Notes under the pieces: model-generated | Databases searched by the model: none | What the model saw: only the letters and a program-made list of their open reading frames with translations | What the model was told of the DNA's origin: nothing | Program-made: the position numbers and the translations under genes | NCBI RefSeq assembly: GCF_001882345.1 | Contig: NZ_MINL01000001.1 | Location: 2,972,419 to 3,036,418 of the forward strand | DNA length: 64,000 nucleotides | Direction of reading: 5' to 3' | Source of the DNA: Halomonas sp. QHL1 | GTDB taxonomy: Bacteria > Pseudomonadota > Gammaproteobacteria > Pseudomonadales > Halomonadaceae | Part shown: positions 34,873 through 49,839 of the stretch, one piece after another | Layout: each line of letters starts with the position of its first letter | How positions within the stretch are numbered: position 1 is the first letter of the stretch

Positions 34873-35868
34873 ATGACCATCGGCAACCTGATGCGTTTGT
34901 TAAGCGATGGCGAGGTTCACTCTGGCGAGCAGCTGGGTGAAGCGCTGGGTATTTCTCGTGCGGCGGTGTGGAAGCAGTTAAAAAAACTGGAAGCGCTAGG
35001 CGTGGAGGTAGTCGCGGTGAAAGGCCGTGGCTATAAACTGTCGCAGCGCCTGGAGCCCTTGGAAGGCGCCAAAATCGTTGAGCAGCTGCCCGCTCCGGCG
35101 CGCCACCATCTTGCGCGCCTATTTGTTGAAGATCAGTTACCCTCCAGCAACGAGTATCTGCGCCAACGCTTTGAGCAGGGCGCCGGGCATGGCGAAGTGT
35201 GCCTTGCTGAGCTGCAGACGTCGGGGCGTGGGCGCCGGGGTCGTGTCTGGTCGACGCCCTGGGGGCAGAGCCTAATGCTCTCGCTGGGCTGGCGCTTCGA
35301 GTCGGGTATCGCGGTGCTGGAAGGCTTGAGCTTGGCGGTAGGCGTCGTCGTTGCCCAAGTGCTCGAGCAGCATGGCGTGGCGCCGAAGCTTAAGTGGCCT
35401 AACGATATCCTGCTCTCCGAGCAGGGTGATGACCCAGGCGACGAGTTAGGCAAGCTGGCGGGTATTCTTATTGAAGTGACCGGGGATGCGGCAGGCCCCT
35501 GCGAAGTCGTCATTGGTATGGGCATGAATCTGTGGCTGCCCGCCGCCCAGCGGGCAGCGATCGACCAGCCCGTGGCGGCGCTTTTTGAGCGGCTGCCGAA
35601 TATCTCGCGCAATCAACTGGCCTCCGAGGTGTTGGCAGGCCTGCTGGCTATGCTGGCTAACTTTGAGCAGGACGGGTTTGGCGCCTGGCGGGATGCTTGG
35701 AATCAGCGCCACGCCTACGCAGGGTTGCCTATTCGGGTGATACAAGGGCAACAGACCAGCGATGCCGTCGCGGGGGAAGTGGATGAGAGTGGTAACCTAT
35801 GGGTTACCGAAAATGGTCACTCGCGACGCCTAGCCGGCGGTGAGATTAGCGTACGCAGGCGTTTATGA
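34873..35868 (+). CDS. birA: bifunctional biotin-[acetyl-CoA-carboxylase] ligase / biotin repressor
   Basis: A 331-residue protein that makes biotinyl-AMP, attaches biotin to the carboxylase carrier protein, and through its N-terminal winged helix can repress biotin genes. The DNA-binding domain spans residues 1-60 (HSGEQLGEALGISRAAVWKQL). The ligase domain has the biotinyl-AMP loop GRGRRG at 118-123, KWPNDI and GKLAGILIE, and there is a C-terminal SH3-like cap. The ATG at 34873 has AGGAG only one base before it, an unusually short spacing, but the frame has no better start. Its stop overlaps coaX (ATGA). Confidence 0.95.
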   Translation: MTIGNLMRLLSDGEVHSGEQLGEALGISRAAVWKQLKKLEALGVEVVAVKGRGYKLSQRLEPLEGAKIVEQLPAPARHHLARLFVEDQLPSSNEYLRQRFEQGAGHGEVCLAELQTSGRGRRGRVWSTPWGQSLMLSLGWRFESGIAVLEGLSLAVGVVVAQVLEQHGVAPKLKWPNDILLSEQGDDPGDELGKLAGILIEVTGDAAGPCEVVIGMGMNLWLPAAQRAAIDQPVAALFERLPNISRNQLASEVLAGLLAMLANFEQDGFGAWRDAWNQRHAYAGLPIRVIQGQQTSDAVAGEVDESGNLWVTENGHSRRLAGGEISVRRRL

Positions 35869-36704
35869 TTCTGGATCTTGATATCGGCAACACGCTGTCT
35901 AAATGGCGTCTCAAGGATGCTGAGAGCAGCGAGATACGTTCCCGTGGAGCGGTTTGGACTCGGGAGGAGTGGCGCCCGGGGGCCGATATTCCCGATCTTG
36001 ATGTGGTCGAGGCGGTGCGTATATCCAGCGTCGCCAGGGCGGCAGTGCTCGAGGAGACGGTCGCTTTGTTGCGCCGAAGGGTGCGGCATGTACACGTAGC
36101 TCACTCTACCCAGGAGGCGCTGGGGGTGGTTAACGGCTACGAAGAGCCGGGACGTTTAGGCGTTGATCGTTGGATGGGGGCGCTGGCGGGCTATCAGTTG
36201 GCGGGCGGTTGCTGTGCAGTAGATTGCGGCAGCGCGATCACTATCGATTTTGTGCTGCCAGGCGGCCAGCACCTTGGTGGCTTTATTATCCCCGGTCTTC
36301 GCCTGATGAAAGAGAGTTTGAAGCTTGGCACCCGCAATGTGGCCATCGACCCTGAAAGTGAGGCCGATGAGCTGCTAGAGCCTGGTCGGCGCACCGTTGA
36401 CGCGGTCAATCACGGTATCTACATGGCCGCTGTTAGCGCTATTAATCGCATCTATAGCGAAGTGTGCGACCAAGAGGGTGTGGCGCTGCCGATGCTATTA
36501 ACAGGCGGGGATGCACGGGTTGTCTCAAGAGGCGTGCAGGTGCCTCACGCGGTGTGGCCGGATATGGTCTACGGCGGTCTGGAGGCGTGCTTTCCGATGA
36601 CCTTCGCCGAACGTGCGGGCAAAATGTCGGGCGCGCCGCGGGTGCCAGAGCCTGTGGCGCTAGAAAAGATTCGCGCGGGTCTTGCATTCTCCATGCTGCT
36701 TTGA
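35865..36704 (+). CDS. coaX: type III pantothenate kinase
   Basis: A 279-residue kinase for the first step of coenzyme A synthesis, of the CoaX/Baf class that is insensitive to CoA feedback. The phosphate-1 motif DIGNT is at residues 6-10, GVDRWMGALAG supplies the pantothenate site and catalytic Asp, and DCGSAITIDF is the second nucleotide motif. ATG overlaps the birA TGA by four bases, so the two are coupled. A small hairpin GCGAGAC-6-GTCTCGC (36726-36745) follows without a T run. Confidence 0.95.
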   Translation: MILDLDIGNTLSKWRLKDAESSEIRSRGAVWTREEWRPGADIPDLDVVEAVRISSVARAAVLEETVALLRRRVRHVHVAHSTQEALGVVNGYEEPGRLGVDRWMGALAGYQLAGGCCAVDCGSAITIDFVLPGGQHLGGFIIPGLRLMKESLKLGTRNVAIDPESEADELLEPGRRTVDAVNHGIYMAAVSAINRIYSEVCDQEGVALPMLLTGGDARVVSRGVQVPHAVWPDMVYGGLEACFPMTFAERAGKMSGAPRVPEPVALEKIRAGLAFSMLL

Positions 36705-36814
36705 CAGAATGCAGCGCGTTCGAAGGCGAGACATAAGCGTCTCGCGATGTTGAAAGTGCAGATGTTAAGAGTGTTGATAAGCTAAGCTTTTAATAGCTAT
36801 AACGATTATCAGGC

Positions 36815-36842
36815 TTGACACATTTTTGAAGGCTGGCATAAT
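36815..36842 (+). promoter_or_regulatory. strong promoter of the tRNA-Tyr-Gly-Thr cluster
   Basis: TTGACA (36815-36820), a 16-base spacer and CATAAT (36837-36842) with an extended -10 TGG just before it lie 14 bases before tRNA-Tyr. The GC-rich stretch downstream (GCCGCC) fits a stringently controlled stable-RNA promoter. Confidence 0.85.
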
Positions 36843-36855
36843 ATGCCGCCACGTT

Positions 36856-36939
<84 letters not shown>

Positions 36940-37073
36940 GAATTAAGCTGCAGCGATTTAATCGATGCGGCTGAATGAAAAGCCGGTAGCGGGCATTGTC
37001 TACGATTTATAGCTTGGTATAAGGTAAAAGCTATGAGGCGGCGCGTAGCGGATTGTCATTCAAGACAGGTTCT

Positions 37074-37147
37074 GCGGGCGTAGTTCAACGGTAGAACCTC
37101 AGCCTTCCAAGCTGATGGTGCGGGTTCGATTCCCGCCGCCCGCTCCA
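37074..37147 (+). tRNA. tRNA-Gly: tRNA-Gly (TCC)
   Basis: A 74-base gene with encoded CCA. Acceptor GCGGGCG/CGCCCGC, anticodon stem TCAGC/GCTGA and loop CTTCCAA give TCC. Confidence 0.98.
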
Positions 37148-37160
37148 GTTGATGTGTTTG

Positions 37161-37235
37161 GCTCATGTAGCTCAGGGGTAGAGCACACCCTTGGTAAGGG
37201 TGAGGTCGACGGTTCAATTCCGTCCATGAGCTCCA
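37161..37235 (+). tRNA. tRNA-Thr: tRNA-Thr (GGT)
   Basis: A 75-base gene with encoded CCA. Acceptor GCTCATG/CATGAGC, anticodon stem CACCC/GGGTG and loop TTGGTAA give GGT. In E. coli and pseudomonads tufB follows this tRNA; here a terminator follows. Confidence 0.98.
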
Positions 37236-37245
37236 TATTGCAGAT

Positions 37246-37270
37246 AAAGCGAGCGAAGCTCGCTTTTTTT
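37246..37270 (+). terminator. intrinsic terminator after tRNA-Thr
   Basis: A perfect stem AAAGCGAGC / GCTCGCTTT with loop GAA continues into a T tract to 37270. It ends the tRNA-Tyr-Gly-Thr transcript 10 bases after tRNA-Thr. Confidence 0.92.
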
Positions 37271-37429
37271 GTCTCTGCGTTTAGGTGGGGTTTAGCATGC
37301 CTAAGCGTAAAGGAGGGGTTGTCAGGAGTGGTTTTCTCCGCTACCATGGCGCCCGCTGTTGTATAGGCGATTTAAAAGACGCTTATCGATAGATGTAGAT
37401 AGTTGTTGTAAAAATCAGTACGACGATAC

Positions 37430-37505
<76 letters not shown>

Positions 37506-37578
37506 ACCTTCCCCAGGTTGGTATGTCTTTTTCCAAAATTCTTTTATCGTTCGCCGCACCCTGAGGAGTCTCGTTTTT

Positions 37579-37962
37579 ATGAAGCCTGGTTCTGTAAAAC
37601 ATGGCGCCGAGGTGCAACAGACGCGCCATGACGGGCTCAAGTGGGCGGCGGTCGTAGCGCTGCTTATCATTGCTGTTGTTGGTAATACCTATTTCGCCGA
37701 TACTGGCCTGCTCTACCGCGTGCTTGGCGTAGTGGTGTTGTGTGTGATTGCGGGTTTGATCGCGCTAACCACTACCAAGGGTCGTGATTTAGTAGAGCTT
37801 GCCAGAAGCGCCAAGAAAGAGATTCAGCGCGTTGTATGGCCGACCCGTGCCGAAACCATTCAGACCACGGCCATTGTGCTAGTGGCCGTTTTGGTGGTGG
37901 GGCTAATGCTGTGGTTGATCGACACTCTTCTTGGCTGGGCGATGTCCGGCGTCATTGGTTAG
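37579..37962 (+). CDS. secE: preprotein translocase subunit SecE
   Basis: A 127-residue three-helix form of SecE, the clamp subunit of the SecYEG channel. Hydrophobic segments lie near residues 22-40, 46-62 and 95-120. The conserved amphipathic stretch [18 protein letters not shown] precedes the last one. GAGGAG lies ten bases before ATG. nusG follows nine bases after the stop. Confidence 0.96.
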   Translation: MKPGSVKHGAEVQQTRHDGLKWAAVVALLIIAVVGNTYFADTGLLYRVLGVVVLCVIAGLIALTTTKGRDLVELARSAKKEIQRVVWPTRAETIQTTAIVLVAVLVVGLMLWLIDTLLGWAMSGVIG

Positions 37963-37970
37963 GAGCTTTC

Positions 37971-38504
37971 ATGTCCAAACGTTGGTACGTCGTTCACGCT
38001 TATTCCGGCTTTGAAAAGCATGTCATGCGCTCACTGGTTGAGCGTGTGAAAATGTATGGTATGGAAGATCGCTTTGGCGAAATTCTGGTGCCGACCGAAG
38101 AAGTCGTCGAAATGCGTGACGGCAAGCGGCGCAAGAGCGAGCGCAAATTCTATCCTGGCTACGTATTGGTCGAGATGGAAATGGCCGATGAGACATGGCA
38201 CCTCGTCAACGAGACGCCGCGTGTTATGGGCTTTATCGGTGGAACAAAAGAGAAGCCAGCGCCAATCACTTCGCGCGAAGCGGATGCGATTTTGCTACGC
38301 GTTAAAGATGGCACTGATAAGCCGCGGCCCAAAACGATGTTTGAGCCGGGGCAGTCAGTGCGTGTTGTTGACGGGCCGTTTGCCGATTTCAACGGTGTTG
38401 TCGAAGAAGTCAATTATGAAAAGAGTCGTCTGCATGTCAGCGTGCTGATCTTCGGGCGCTCTACACCTGTTGAGTTAGAGTTCTCTCAGGTTGAGAAAGA
38501 GTAA
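37971..38504 (+). CDS. nusG: transcription antitermination/termination factor NusG
   Basis: A 177-residue factor that binds RNA polymerase through its NGN domain (starts [15 protein letters not shown]) and couples to Rho or ribosomal S10 through its C-terminal KOW domain ([20 protein letters not shown]). The start at 37971 is fixed by AGGAG next to the secE stop. A longer in-frame extension to 37836 overlaps secE and is not used. Confidence 0.98.
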   Translation: MSKRWYVVHAYSGFEKHVMRSLVERVKMYGMEDRFGEILVPTEEVVEMRDGKRRKSERKFYPGYVLVEMEMADETWHLVNETPRVMGFIGGTKEKPAPITSREADAILLRVKDGTDKPRPKTMFEPGQSVRVVDGPFADFNGVVEEVNYEKSRLHVSVLIFGRSTPVELEFSQVEKE

Positions 38505-38519
38505 GTTTTGATTCGCGTG

Positions 38520-38539
38520 AGACGACTCAATAGTCGTCT
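38520..38539 (+). promoter_or_regulatory. stem-loop in the rplK leader
   Basis: AGACGACT / AGTCGTCT with loop CAAT lies between nusG and rplK, with a GC-rich segment (GGGAGCCTTCGGGCGCT) downstream. In E. coli L1 represses translation of the L11-L1 mRNA from a leader in this position; equivalence here is inferred from position only. Confidence 0.4.
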
Positions 38540-38590
38540 TGCTGGTACCGGGGAGCCTTCGGGCGCTATTACCCAATTGGAGCATAAACG

Positions 38591-39022
38591 ATGGCCAAGA
38601 AAGTACAGGCTTATATCAAACTGCAGGTTGCTGCAGGTAAAGCCAATCCAAGTCCGCCGGTAGGCCCAGCACTGGGTCAGCACGGCGTGAATATCATGGA
38701 ATTCTGTAAGGCGTTCAACGCAGCGACTCAAGAAATTGAGCCGGGCCTGCCGACGCCAGTCGTGATCACTGTCTACTCTGACCGTAGCTTCACGTTCGTC
38801 ACCAAGACGCCGCCTGCTGCCGTGCTGCTGAAAAAAGCGGCTGGCATCAAGTCCGGTTCTGGTGAGCCGAACAAGAAGAAGGTCGGCACCGTGACGCGTG
38901 AACAGCTTGAAGAGATCGCCAAAACCAAAGAGCCTGATTTGACGGCTGCGAATCTCGATGCCGCTGTACGCACCATTGCTGGCAGCGCTCGCAGCATGGG
39001 CCTAAACGTGGAGGGTCTTTGA
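38591..39022 (+). CDS. rplK: 50S ribosomal protein L11
   Basis: A 143-residue protein of the GTPase-associated centre that binds 23S rRNA with L10-L12. The Pro-rich start [20 protein letters not shown] and the C-terminal rRNA-binding helix ending [12 protein letters not shown] are typical. It is required for RelA activation. TTGGAG precedes ATG, and rplA follows two bases after the stop. Confidence 0.98.
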   Translation: MAKKVQAYIKLQVAAGKANPSPPVGPALGQHGVNIMEFCKAFNAATQEIEPGLPTPVVITVYSDRSFTFVTKTPPAAVLLKKAAGIKSGSGEPNKKKVGTVTREQLEEIAKTKEPDLTAANLDAAVRTIAGSARSMGLNVEGL

Positions 39023-39024
39023 TC

Positions 39025-39717
39025 ATGGCTAAACTGTCTAAGCGTGCGAAAATCATTCGCGAAAAAGTAGACACCACCAAGGCCTACTCTATTGAAGAAG
39101 CGGTAGCGCTGCTCTCTGAGCTGTCTACGGTTAAATTCAAAGAGTCTGTTGATGTCGCCATCAACCTGGGCGTTGATCCGCGTAAATCCGATCAGGTTGT
39201 GCGTGGCGCTACCGTTATGCCTAACGGTACCGGTAAAGACGTGCGCGTTGCGGTCTTCACCCAGGGTGCCAATGCCGATGCCGCTAAAGAAGCTGGCGCC
39301 GACATCGTAGGTATGGACGATTTGGCTGAGCAAGTGAAAAAAGGCGTGATGGATTTTGACGTCGTTATCGCTTCGCCAGACGCCATGCGCGTTGTAGGTC
39401 AACTGGGTCAGATCCTAGGTCCGCGTGGCCTGATGCCTAACCCGAAAGTTGGCACCGTAACGCCTGATGTGGCGACAGCGGTCAAAAATGCTAAAGCCGG
39501 TCAGGTGCGTTTCCGTACCGACAAAAACGGCATCATCCACACTACCCTGGGTAAAGTGGATTTTGACGTGGCAGCTATTAACGGCAACCTGGAAGCACTG
39601 GTTGCAGACCTTAAGCGCCTCAAGCCGAGCGCGTCTAAAGGCATTTACTTCAAAAAAATGACTCTGTCCACTACCATGGGCCCGGGTTTAACAATTGATC
39701 ACTCTGCTTTTGCGTAA
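39025..39717 (+). CDS. rplA: 50S ribosomal protein L1
   Basis: A 230-residue protein of the L1 stalk and presumed translational repressor of rplKA. The family signature [18 protein letters not shown] is present. ATG at 39025 is preceded by GAGGG. Confidence 0.98.
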   Translation: MAKLSKRAKIIREKVDTTKAYSIEEAVALLSELSTVKFKESVDVAINLGVDPRKSDQVVRGATVMPNGTGKDVRVAVFTQGANADAAKEAGADIVGMDDLAEQVKKGVMDFDVVIASPDAMRVVGQLGQILGPRGLMPNPKVGTVTPDVATAVKNAKAGQVRFRTDKNGIIHTTLGKVDFDVAAINGNLEALVADLKRLKPSASKGIYFKKMTLSTTMGPGLTIDHSAFA

Positions 39718-40036
39718 GCAGGTAATCGTTGGTTTTTTTGTAGGAACCGAGCAAGAACTTTGCGGTCCCCCGTTTGGTTATTAACACTGGCCGGGGCATC
39801 GTCAAAGACCGCAGGTGCCGCGCTTAGTAAGTACGCTTTATGTGCTTACGAGGGCGGCTTAATTGCCCCATAAGCGCCTGCGCAGATGGTGTGGCCGCCA
39901 GTTGGTTAAGCTTAAGACGGCTTTCTGGTGAGCACCATCCCCAAGGCTTCCTGCTTTGCAGCTTTTTTAGGGCGAAGCGGGAAGAGATGGTAACCACCGG
40001 AACCTTTCTGGGTTCCGGCACGAAGGAGTGATCACT
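39718..40036 (+). promoter_or_regulatory. rplJ leader (L10-type autoregulatory region)
   Basis: This 319-base gap has no gene. Its position and length match the L10 leader, where L10-L12 binding represses rplJL translation. Immediately before the rplJ ribosome-binding site there is a strong hairpin CCGGAACC-6-GGTTCCGG (39997-40018). Other paired segments are visible upstream. Assignment to the L10 leader class is from position and fold, not from a model search. Confidence 0.6.
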
Positions 40037-40543
40037 GTGCCACTAGCACTTGAAGGCAAGAAAGCGATTGTTGCCGAGGTCAGTGAAGCGGCCAAGGGCG
40101 CACTCTCCGTCGTAGTTGCTGATTCTCGCGGCGTTACGGTTGGTAAAATGACCGATCTGCGCAAGCAGGCGCGTGAGAATGGTGTAGAGCTGCGTGTTGT
40201 ACGTAATACGCTGGCTCGCCGCGCTCTCGAGGGCACTCAGTGGGAGTGCCTGAACGATAGCTTTGTTGGTCCTACGTTGTTGGCCTTCTCTACTGACCAT
40301 CCGGGCGCTGCCGCTCGTTTGTTCAAAGAGTTTGCTAAAACGAACAAGGACTTCGAAGTAAAAGCGTTGGCCTACGAAGGTGAGCTGATTCCGGCTGCTG
40401 ACATCGACCGTCTGGCAACCCTACCGACTCACGACGAAGCAATTGCCAAGTTGATGTCGGTAATGAAAGAAGCCTCCGCTGGCAAGCTGGTTCGTACTCT
40501 GGCCGCTCTGCGCGACCAGAAGCAAGAAGCAGAAGCTGCTTAA
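40037..40543 (+). CDS. rplJ: 50S ribosomal protein L10
   Basis: A 168-residue stalk base protein that carries L7/L12 dimers on its C-terminal helix. The N-terminus [20 protein letters not shown] and the segment [13 protein letters not shown] are typical. The start is GTG at 40037 with AAGGAG eight bases upstream; a GTG at 40028 in frame overlaps that ribosome-binding site and is rejected. Confidence 0.97.
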   Translation: MPLALEGKKAIVAEVSEAAKGALSVVVADSRGVTVGKMTDLRKQARENGVELRVVRNTLARRALEGTQWECLNDSFVGPTLLAFSTDHPGAAARLFKEFAKTNKDFEVKALAYEGELIPAADIDRLATLPTHDEAIAKLMSVMKEASAGKLVRTLAALRDQKQEAEAA

Positions 40544-40655
40544 GCAGCGTTTCTTGCAGGCGGCGTGAACGATCTCATCGATACGCTGCCTGAACCGAGC
40601 AATGAATCCTGAGTCCTCGGCTGACCGAGACTCCCGCAAAGTTAGGAATGAAACA

Positions 40656-41024
40656 ATGGCACTGTCTAAAGACGATATCATCAATGCTGTAGCCGACATG
40701 ACCGTAATGGAAGTTGTCGAGCTGATCGAAGCAATGGAAGAGAAGTTCGGCGTTTCTGCAGCGGCTGCCGTAATGGCTGGCCCGGCTGCTGGCGGCGAAG
40801 TAGCTGAAGAACAGACTGAATTTGACGTCGTTCTGACCGCTGCTGGCGACAAGAAAGTTAACGTGATCAAAGCGGTTCGTGAGATCACTGGCCTTGGCTT
40901 GAAAGAAGCTAAAGGTGCTGTTGACGGCGCTCCGGCGACCATCAAAGAAGGTCTGTCTAAAGACGACGCTGAAGCAGCTAAAGCTAAGCTGGAAGAAGCG
41001 GGCGCAACCGTCGAGCTCAAGTAA
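40656..41024 (+). CDS. rplL: 50S ribosomal protein L7/L12
   Basis: A 122-residue acidic stalk protein. The N-terminal dimerisation domain (to about 35), an Ala-rich hinge [18 protein letters not shown] and the C-terminal factor-binding domain with [20 protein letters not shown] are present. ATG at 40656 is set by AGGA upstream; the longer frame is not conserved. Confidence 0.98.
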   Translation: MALSKDDIINAVADMTVMEVVELIEAMEEKFGVSAAAAVMAGPAAGGEVAEEQTEFDVVLTAAGDKKVNVIKAVREITGLGLKEAKGAVDGAPATIKEGLSKDDAEAAKAKLEEAGATVELK

Positions 41025-41064
41025 TTCTTGTGCGGACGGCTTTACGCGCTGCGTAAGCTTCCAC

Positions 41065-41099
41065 GGCTGGCGGCGGGATATCCCGCTGCCGGCCTTTTT
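41065..41099 (+). terminator. rplL-rpoB transcription attenuator
   Basis: A 13-bp stem (41065-41077 with 41082-41094; two G-T pairs) with an ATAT loop is followed by TTTTT. It sits 40 bases after rplL, where E. coli has a partial terminator that sets the ratio of ribosomal to polymerase transcripts. The remaining 225 bases to rpoB hold no gene. Confidence 0.85.
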
Positions 41100-41177
41100 C
41101 TGTTGTAACTGATGTTTGCAAACAGTAATGCTGTTGGCAAATGACAGAAGCGGCAGAAAAGTAAAAGCGTAATTGAA

Positions 41178-41207
41178 TATAGTGTTATCGACTACAGTGT
41201 TATCGAA
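41178..41207. repeat. two tandem 15-bp repeats between rplL and rpoB
   Basis: TATAGTGTTATCGAC is followed directly by TACAGTGTTATCGAA (13 of 15 identical). Confidence 0.8.
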
Positions 41208-41324
41208 CTAGATTTTCGACGGCGAGCTACCGATTTAGGAGCTTGCTGTCTGCGTCTGACGAAGCCCGCCGGGCAGCGATGACCACGCATCGGTCACCCA
41301 TGGTGAACAAGCTGGGGAATACAG

Positions 41325-44300
41325 ATGGCTTACTCATATACTGAGAAAAAACGCATCCGCAAGGATTTCGGCAAACTGCCCCAAGTGATGGATGTGCCTT
41401 ACTTGCTGGCGATCCAGCTTGATTCCTATTACGACTTCCTCCAGCAAGATCGTTCGCCCGACGAGCGTCACGAGGTCGGTCTGCACGCGGCATTCAAGTC
41501 CGTGTTTCCGATTGAGAGCTTCTCCGGCAATGCAGCGCTTGAGTATGTCAGCTACCGCTTCGGTACGCCGGCGTTCGATGTTAAGGAGTGCCAGCTGCGC
41601 GGCGTGACTTACTCCGCCCCGCTGCGCGTCAAGGTTCGCTTGATCATCTATGATCGCGACTCTTCGAACAAAGCAATTAAAGATATCAAAGAGCAAGAAG
41701 TCTACATGGGGGAAATCCCCCTGATGACTGAGAACGGTACCTTTGTGATTAACGGTACTGAGCGGGTTATCGTTTCCCAGCTCCACCGCTCGCCCGGTGT
41801 GTTCTTCGATCACGACAAAGGTAAGAGTCACTCTTCCGGCAAGCTGCTCTACTCAGCCCGTGTGATTCCTTACCGTGGTTCCTGGTTGGACTTCGAGTTT
41901 GACCCCAAAGACAACGTCTTTGTACGTATTGACCGTCGCCGCAAACTGCCGGCCTCGGTACTGATGCGTGCGTTGGGCATGAACACCGAAGAGATCCTCG
42001 CCGAGTTCTTTGAAACCAGCGTCTTCCACATTGAGAAATCCGGTTTCTCTGTGGAGCTGGTTCCGTCGCGGCTGCGTGGCGAGACAGCTACTTTCGACAT
42101 CAAGGATGGCGAAGGTAATGTGATCGTTGAAGAGGGTCGTCGGATTACCCAGAAGCACATTCGTCAGCTTGAAAAAGCTGGCCTTGAGCGTCTGGACGTG
42201 CCGATGGAGTACCTGTTCGGTAAAACGCTGGCAAAAGATCAAATCGACTCCAAGACTGGCGAGCTGATCTGCCCGTGTAATACCGAGATCACGCCGGAAG
42301 TGCTCGAGCGTATGGCTCAGGGTGGCATTGCGCTGATCGAAACCCTTTACACCAACGACCTTGATTGCGGTTCTTTCATCTCCGACACTCTGAAACTGGA
42401 TGCCACTAATTCAGCTCTGGAAGCGTTGGTCGAAATTTACCGCATGATGCGCCCAGGCGAGCCGCCGACCAAAGAGTCTGCCGAGACGCTGTTCAACAAC
42501 CTGTTCTTCAGCGAAGATCGCTACGACCTGTCGGGCGTTGGCCGCATGAAGTTCAACCGCCGCCTGCGCCGTGATACCGATACCGGCTCCGGCGTGCTGG
42601 ATCGCAAAGACATCCTCGATGTGCTGCGCGAGCTGATCAGTATCCGTAACGGCTTCGGTGACGTCGACGATATCGATCACCTGGGTAACCGCCGTATTCG
42701 CTGCGTTGGCGAAATGGCCGAGAACCAGTTCCGCGTTGGCCTGGTGCGTGTAGAGCGTGCCGTCAAAGAGCGTCTTTCCATGGCAGAAAGCGAAGGCCTG
42801 ATGCCGCAAGACTTGATCAACGCCAAGCCCGTTGCGGCAGCGGTGAAAGAGTTCTTCGGTTCCAGCCAGCTTTCGCAGTTTATGGACCAGAATAACCCGC
42901 TCTCAGAAGTTACCCACAAGCGTCGTGTGTCTGCACTCGGCCCCGGTGGTTTGACCCGTGAGCGTGCTGGCTTCGAAGTACGTGACGTTCACGCCACGCA
43001 CTACGGGCGTCTATGCCCGATCGAAACGCCAGAAGGGCCGAACATTGGTCTGATTAACTCGCTGGCAACTTACAGCCACACTAACAGCTACGGTTTCCTT
43101 GAAACGCCGTACCGTAAAGTGGTTGATCGTCAGTTGACCGACGACATCGTTCACCTCTCGGCGATCGAAGAGGGCGATTTCGTTATCGCCCAGGCATCGG
43201 CAGCGGTAGATGAGTCCAACAAGCTAAGTGATGACCTGGTTCAGGTTCGCCACCGCGGTGAAACGACCTTTATGCGTCCTGAGCAAGTGACGCTAATGGA
43301 CGTATCGCCACGTCAGGTTGTCTCCGTCGCGGCGGCATTGATTCCGTTCCTGGAGCACGATGACGCCAACCGCGCCTTGATGGGTTCTAACATGCAGCGT
43401 CAGGCGGTACCGACCCTGCGTGCTGATAAGCCGCTGGTAGGTACGGGCATGGAGCGTTTTGTTGCCCGTGACTCCGGCGTCTGTGCGGTGGCCAATCGCG
43501 GCGGCGTTATTGATTCCGTTGATGCGCGTCGTGTCGTGGTACGGGTTAATGAAGATGAAATTATCGGCGGTGAAGCCGGTGTTGACATCTACAACCTGAC
43601 CAAGTACACCCGCTCGAACCAGAACACCTGTATGAACCAGCGCCCCATCGTGCGGCCTGGTGACAACGTGGCGCGTGGCGATATTCTCGCTGACGGCCCT
43701 TCTGTCGACATGGGTGACCTGGCCCTTGGCCAGAACATGCGCATCGCCTTTATGCCCTGGAACGGTTACAACTTCGAGGACTCGATCCTGCTTTCCGAGC
43801 GGGTCGTTCAAGAAGACCGTTTCACGACGATCCACATTCAGGAACTAACCTGTGTGTCTCGCGACACCAAGTTGGGCTCGGAAGAGATTACCTCCGATAT
43901 CCCGAACGTGGGTGAGTCTGCGCTCTCCAAGCTGGATGAAGCGGGCGTTGTCTACATCGGTGCCGAAGTTGGCCCCGGCGATATTCTGGTCGGTAAGGTG
44001 ACGCCGAAGGGTGAAACCCAGCTGACGCCTGAAGAGAAGCTGCTACGTGCTATCTTTGGCGAGAAAGCGTCTGACGTAAAAGATACCTCGCTGCGTGCCC
44101 CCACCGGCATGATAGGTACGGTCATCGACGTTCAGGTGTTTACTCGCGACGGCGTTGAGAAAGACTCCCGCGCCCTGTCGATCGAGCGCACTCAGCTTGA
44201 CGAAGTTCGTAAGGATCTCCAAGAGACTTACCGTATCGCCGAAGACGCTACCTTTGAGCGTCTAAAGCGTACCCTTGACGGCCAAGCTGTTAACGGCGGC

Positions 44301-45401
44301 CCGAACCTCAAGAAAGGCGACGTACTCGACGAGGCGTACCTGGAAGAATTGCCGCGTCAGCAGTGGTTCAAGCTGCGTATGCAGGACGAGTCCTACAACG
44401 AGCTGCTGGCCCAGGCCGACGAGCAGCTGGAAACCCGTCGTAAAGAGATGGACGAACGTTTTGAAGATAAGAAGCGCAAGCTGACCCAAGGCGATGATCT
44501 CGCACCGGGCGTGCTGAAAATCGTCAAGGTCTACATGGCCGTTAAGCGTCGCATCCAGCCGGGTGACAAGATGGCCGGTCGTCACGGTAACAAGGGTGTT
44601 ATCTCGGCGATTATGCCAATTGAAGATATGCCGTTTGACGAGAAGGGCGAGCCAGTTGACGTGGTGCTTAACCCGCTGGGCGTACCATCGCGTATGAACG
44701 TCGGTCAGATTCTTGAAACCCACTTGGGTATGGCGGCGCGCGGCTTGGGTGTCAAGATCGAAGCCATGTTGCGCGATGCACGCGGACAGCAAGTGGCCGA
44801 GATTCGTGACTTCCTGGGGCAGATCTACAATACGCAAGGTACGCGTGTTGAAGACCTCGATTCCCTGACCGACGATGAGATCATCGCCTTGGCGAAGAAT
44901 CTCAAAGGGGGTGTGCCGATGGCCACGCCGGTGTTTGACGGTGCCAAAGAGCACGAAATCAAGCACCTGCTGAAGCTTGCGGACATTCCTGAGTCGGGTC
45001 AGATGGCCCTATTCGATGGCCGTACCGGTGACGCCTTTGATCGTCCGGTTACCGTCGGCTACATGTACATGTTGAAGCTTAACCACTTGGTAGACGACAA
45101 GATGCACGCACGTTCTACCGGTTCTTACTCGCTGGTTACCCAGCAGCCCTTGGGTGGTAAGGCACAATTCGGTGGTCAGCGCTTCGGTGAGATGGAAGTG
45201 TGGGCGTTGGAAGCTTACGGCGCCGCTTATACGCTTCAAGAGATGCTCACCGTCAAGTCGGACGACGTCGAAGGCCGCACCAAGATGTATAAAAACATCG
45301 TGGATGGCGACCACACCATGCAGGCAGGCATGCCGGAATCCTTCAACGTACTCGTGAAGGAAATCCGCTCGCTGGGCATCGATATCGAGTTAGAGAGCTA
45401 G
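41325..45401 (+). CDS. rpoB: DNA-directed RNA polymerase subunit beta
   Basis: A 1358-residue beta subunit (E. coli 1342). The rifampicin region is visible as [20 protein letters not shown] followed by [17 protein letters not shown], with wild-type residues at the usual resistance positions. [15 protein letters not shown] and the C-terminal switch region [20 protein letters not shown] are also present. ATG at 41325 has a weak ribosome-binding site (GGGAA). rpoC follows 10 bases after the stop. Confidence 0.99.
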   Translation: MAYSYTEKKRIRKDFGKLPQVMDVPYLLAIQLDSYYDFLQQDRSPDERHEVGLHAAFKSVFPIESFSGNAALEYVSYRFGTPAFDVKECQLRGVTYSAPLRVKVRLIIYDRDSSNKAIKDIKEQEVYMGEIPLMTENGTFVINGTERVIVSQLHRSPGVFFDHDKGKSHSSGKLLYSARVIPYRGSWLDFEFDPKDNVFVRIDRRRKLPASVLMRALGMNTEEILAEFFETSVFHIEKSGFSVELVPSRLRGETATFDIKDGEGNVIVEEGRRITQKHIRQLEKAGLERLDVPMEYLFGKTLAKDQIDSKTGELICPCNTEITPEVLERMAQGGIALIETLYTNDLDCGSFISDTLKLDATNSALEALVEIYRMMRPGEPPTKESAETLFNNLFFSEDRYDLSGVGRMKFNRRLRRDTDTGSGVLDRKDILDVLRELISIRNGFGDVDDIDHLGNRRIRCVGEMAENQFRVGLVRVERAVKERLSMAESEGLMPQDLINAKPVAAAVKEFFGSSQLSQFMDQNNPLSEVTHKRRVSALGPGGLTRERAGFEVRDVHATHYGRLCPIETPEGPNIGLINSLATYSHTNSYGFLETPYRKVVDRQLTDDIVHLSAIEEGDFVIAQASAAVDESNKLSDDLVQVRHRGETTFMRPEQVTLMDVSPRQVVSVAAALIPFLEHDDANRALMGSNMQRQAVPTLRADKPLVGTGMERFVARDSGVCAVANRGGVIDSVDARRVVVRVNEDEIIGGEAGVDIYNLTKYTRSNQNTCMNQRPIVRPGDNVARGDILADGPSVDMGDLALGQNMRIAFMPWNGYNFEDSILLSERVVQEDRFTTIHIQELTCVSRDTKLGSEEITSDIPNVGESALSKLDEAGVVYIGAEVGPGDILVGKVTPKGETQLTPEEKLLRAIFGEKASDVKDTSLRAPTGMIGTVIDVQVFTRDGVEKDSRALSIERTQLDEVRKDLQETYRIAEDATFERLKRTLDGQAVNGGPNLKKGDVLDEAYLEELPRQQWFKLRMQDESYNELLAQADEQLETRRKEMDERFEDKKRKLTQGDDLAPGVLKIVKVYMAVKRRIQPGDKMAGRHGNKGVISAIMPIEDMPFDEKGEPVDVVLNPLGVPSRMNVGQILETHLGMAARGLGVKIEAMLRDARGQQVAEIRDFLGQIYNTQGTRVEDLDSLTDDEIIALAKNLKGGVPMATPVFDGAKEHEIKHLLKLADIPESGQMALFDGRTGDAFDRPVTVGYMYMLKLNHLVDDKMHARSTGSYSLVTQQPLGGKAQFGGQRFGEMEVWALEAYGAAYTLQEMLTVKSDDVEGRTKMYKNIVDGDHTMQAGMPESFNVLVKEIRSLGIDIELES

Positions 45402-45411
45402 GAGCCGTCAC

Positions 45412-49626
<4,215 letters not shown>

Positions 49627-49692
49627 GTCGGGTACCAAAAGCAGTAGGTAATATGAGTAAGTAAAACGAGTAGCTGACCTGAAAAGCGTCAC

Positions 49693-49716
49693 CTTGCCGG
49701 TAAAACCTCCGGCAAG
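49693..49716 (+). other. stem-loop after rpoC
   Basis: CTTGCCGG / CCGGCAAG with an 8-base loop lies 66 bases after rpoC. No T run follows, so it may be a Rho-dependent or 3'-protecting structure. It abuts the -35 of the next promoter. Confidence 0.5.
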
Positions 49717-49718
49717 AC

Positions 49719-49748
49719 TTGACGTGACCTAGGGTCAGCCTTTAGAAT
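49719..49748 (+). promoter_or_regulatory. promoter of the str operon (rpsL-rpsG-fusA-tuf)
   Basis: TTGACG (49719-49724), an 18-base spacer and TAGAAT (49743-49748), with a GC-rich discriminator GCGCAGCC. It lies about 90 bases before rpsL. Confidence 0.75.
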
Positions 49749-49839
49749 GCGCAGCCTTTAACAGTGGGGTGGGTGCGCCCGCATCCGCTGCATGTATTTG
49801 TTAAAAGGCCAAGGCAACCATTGGAGTCAGCTAAACACC

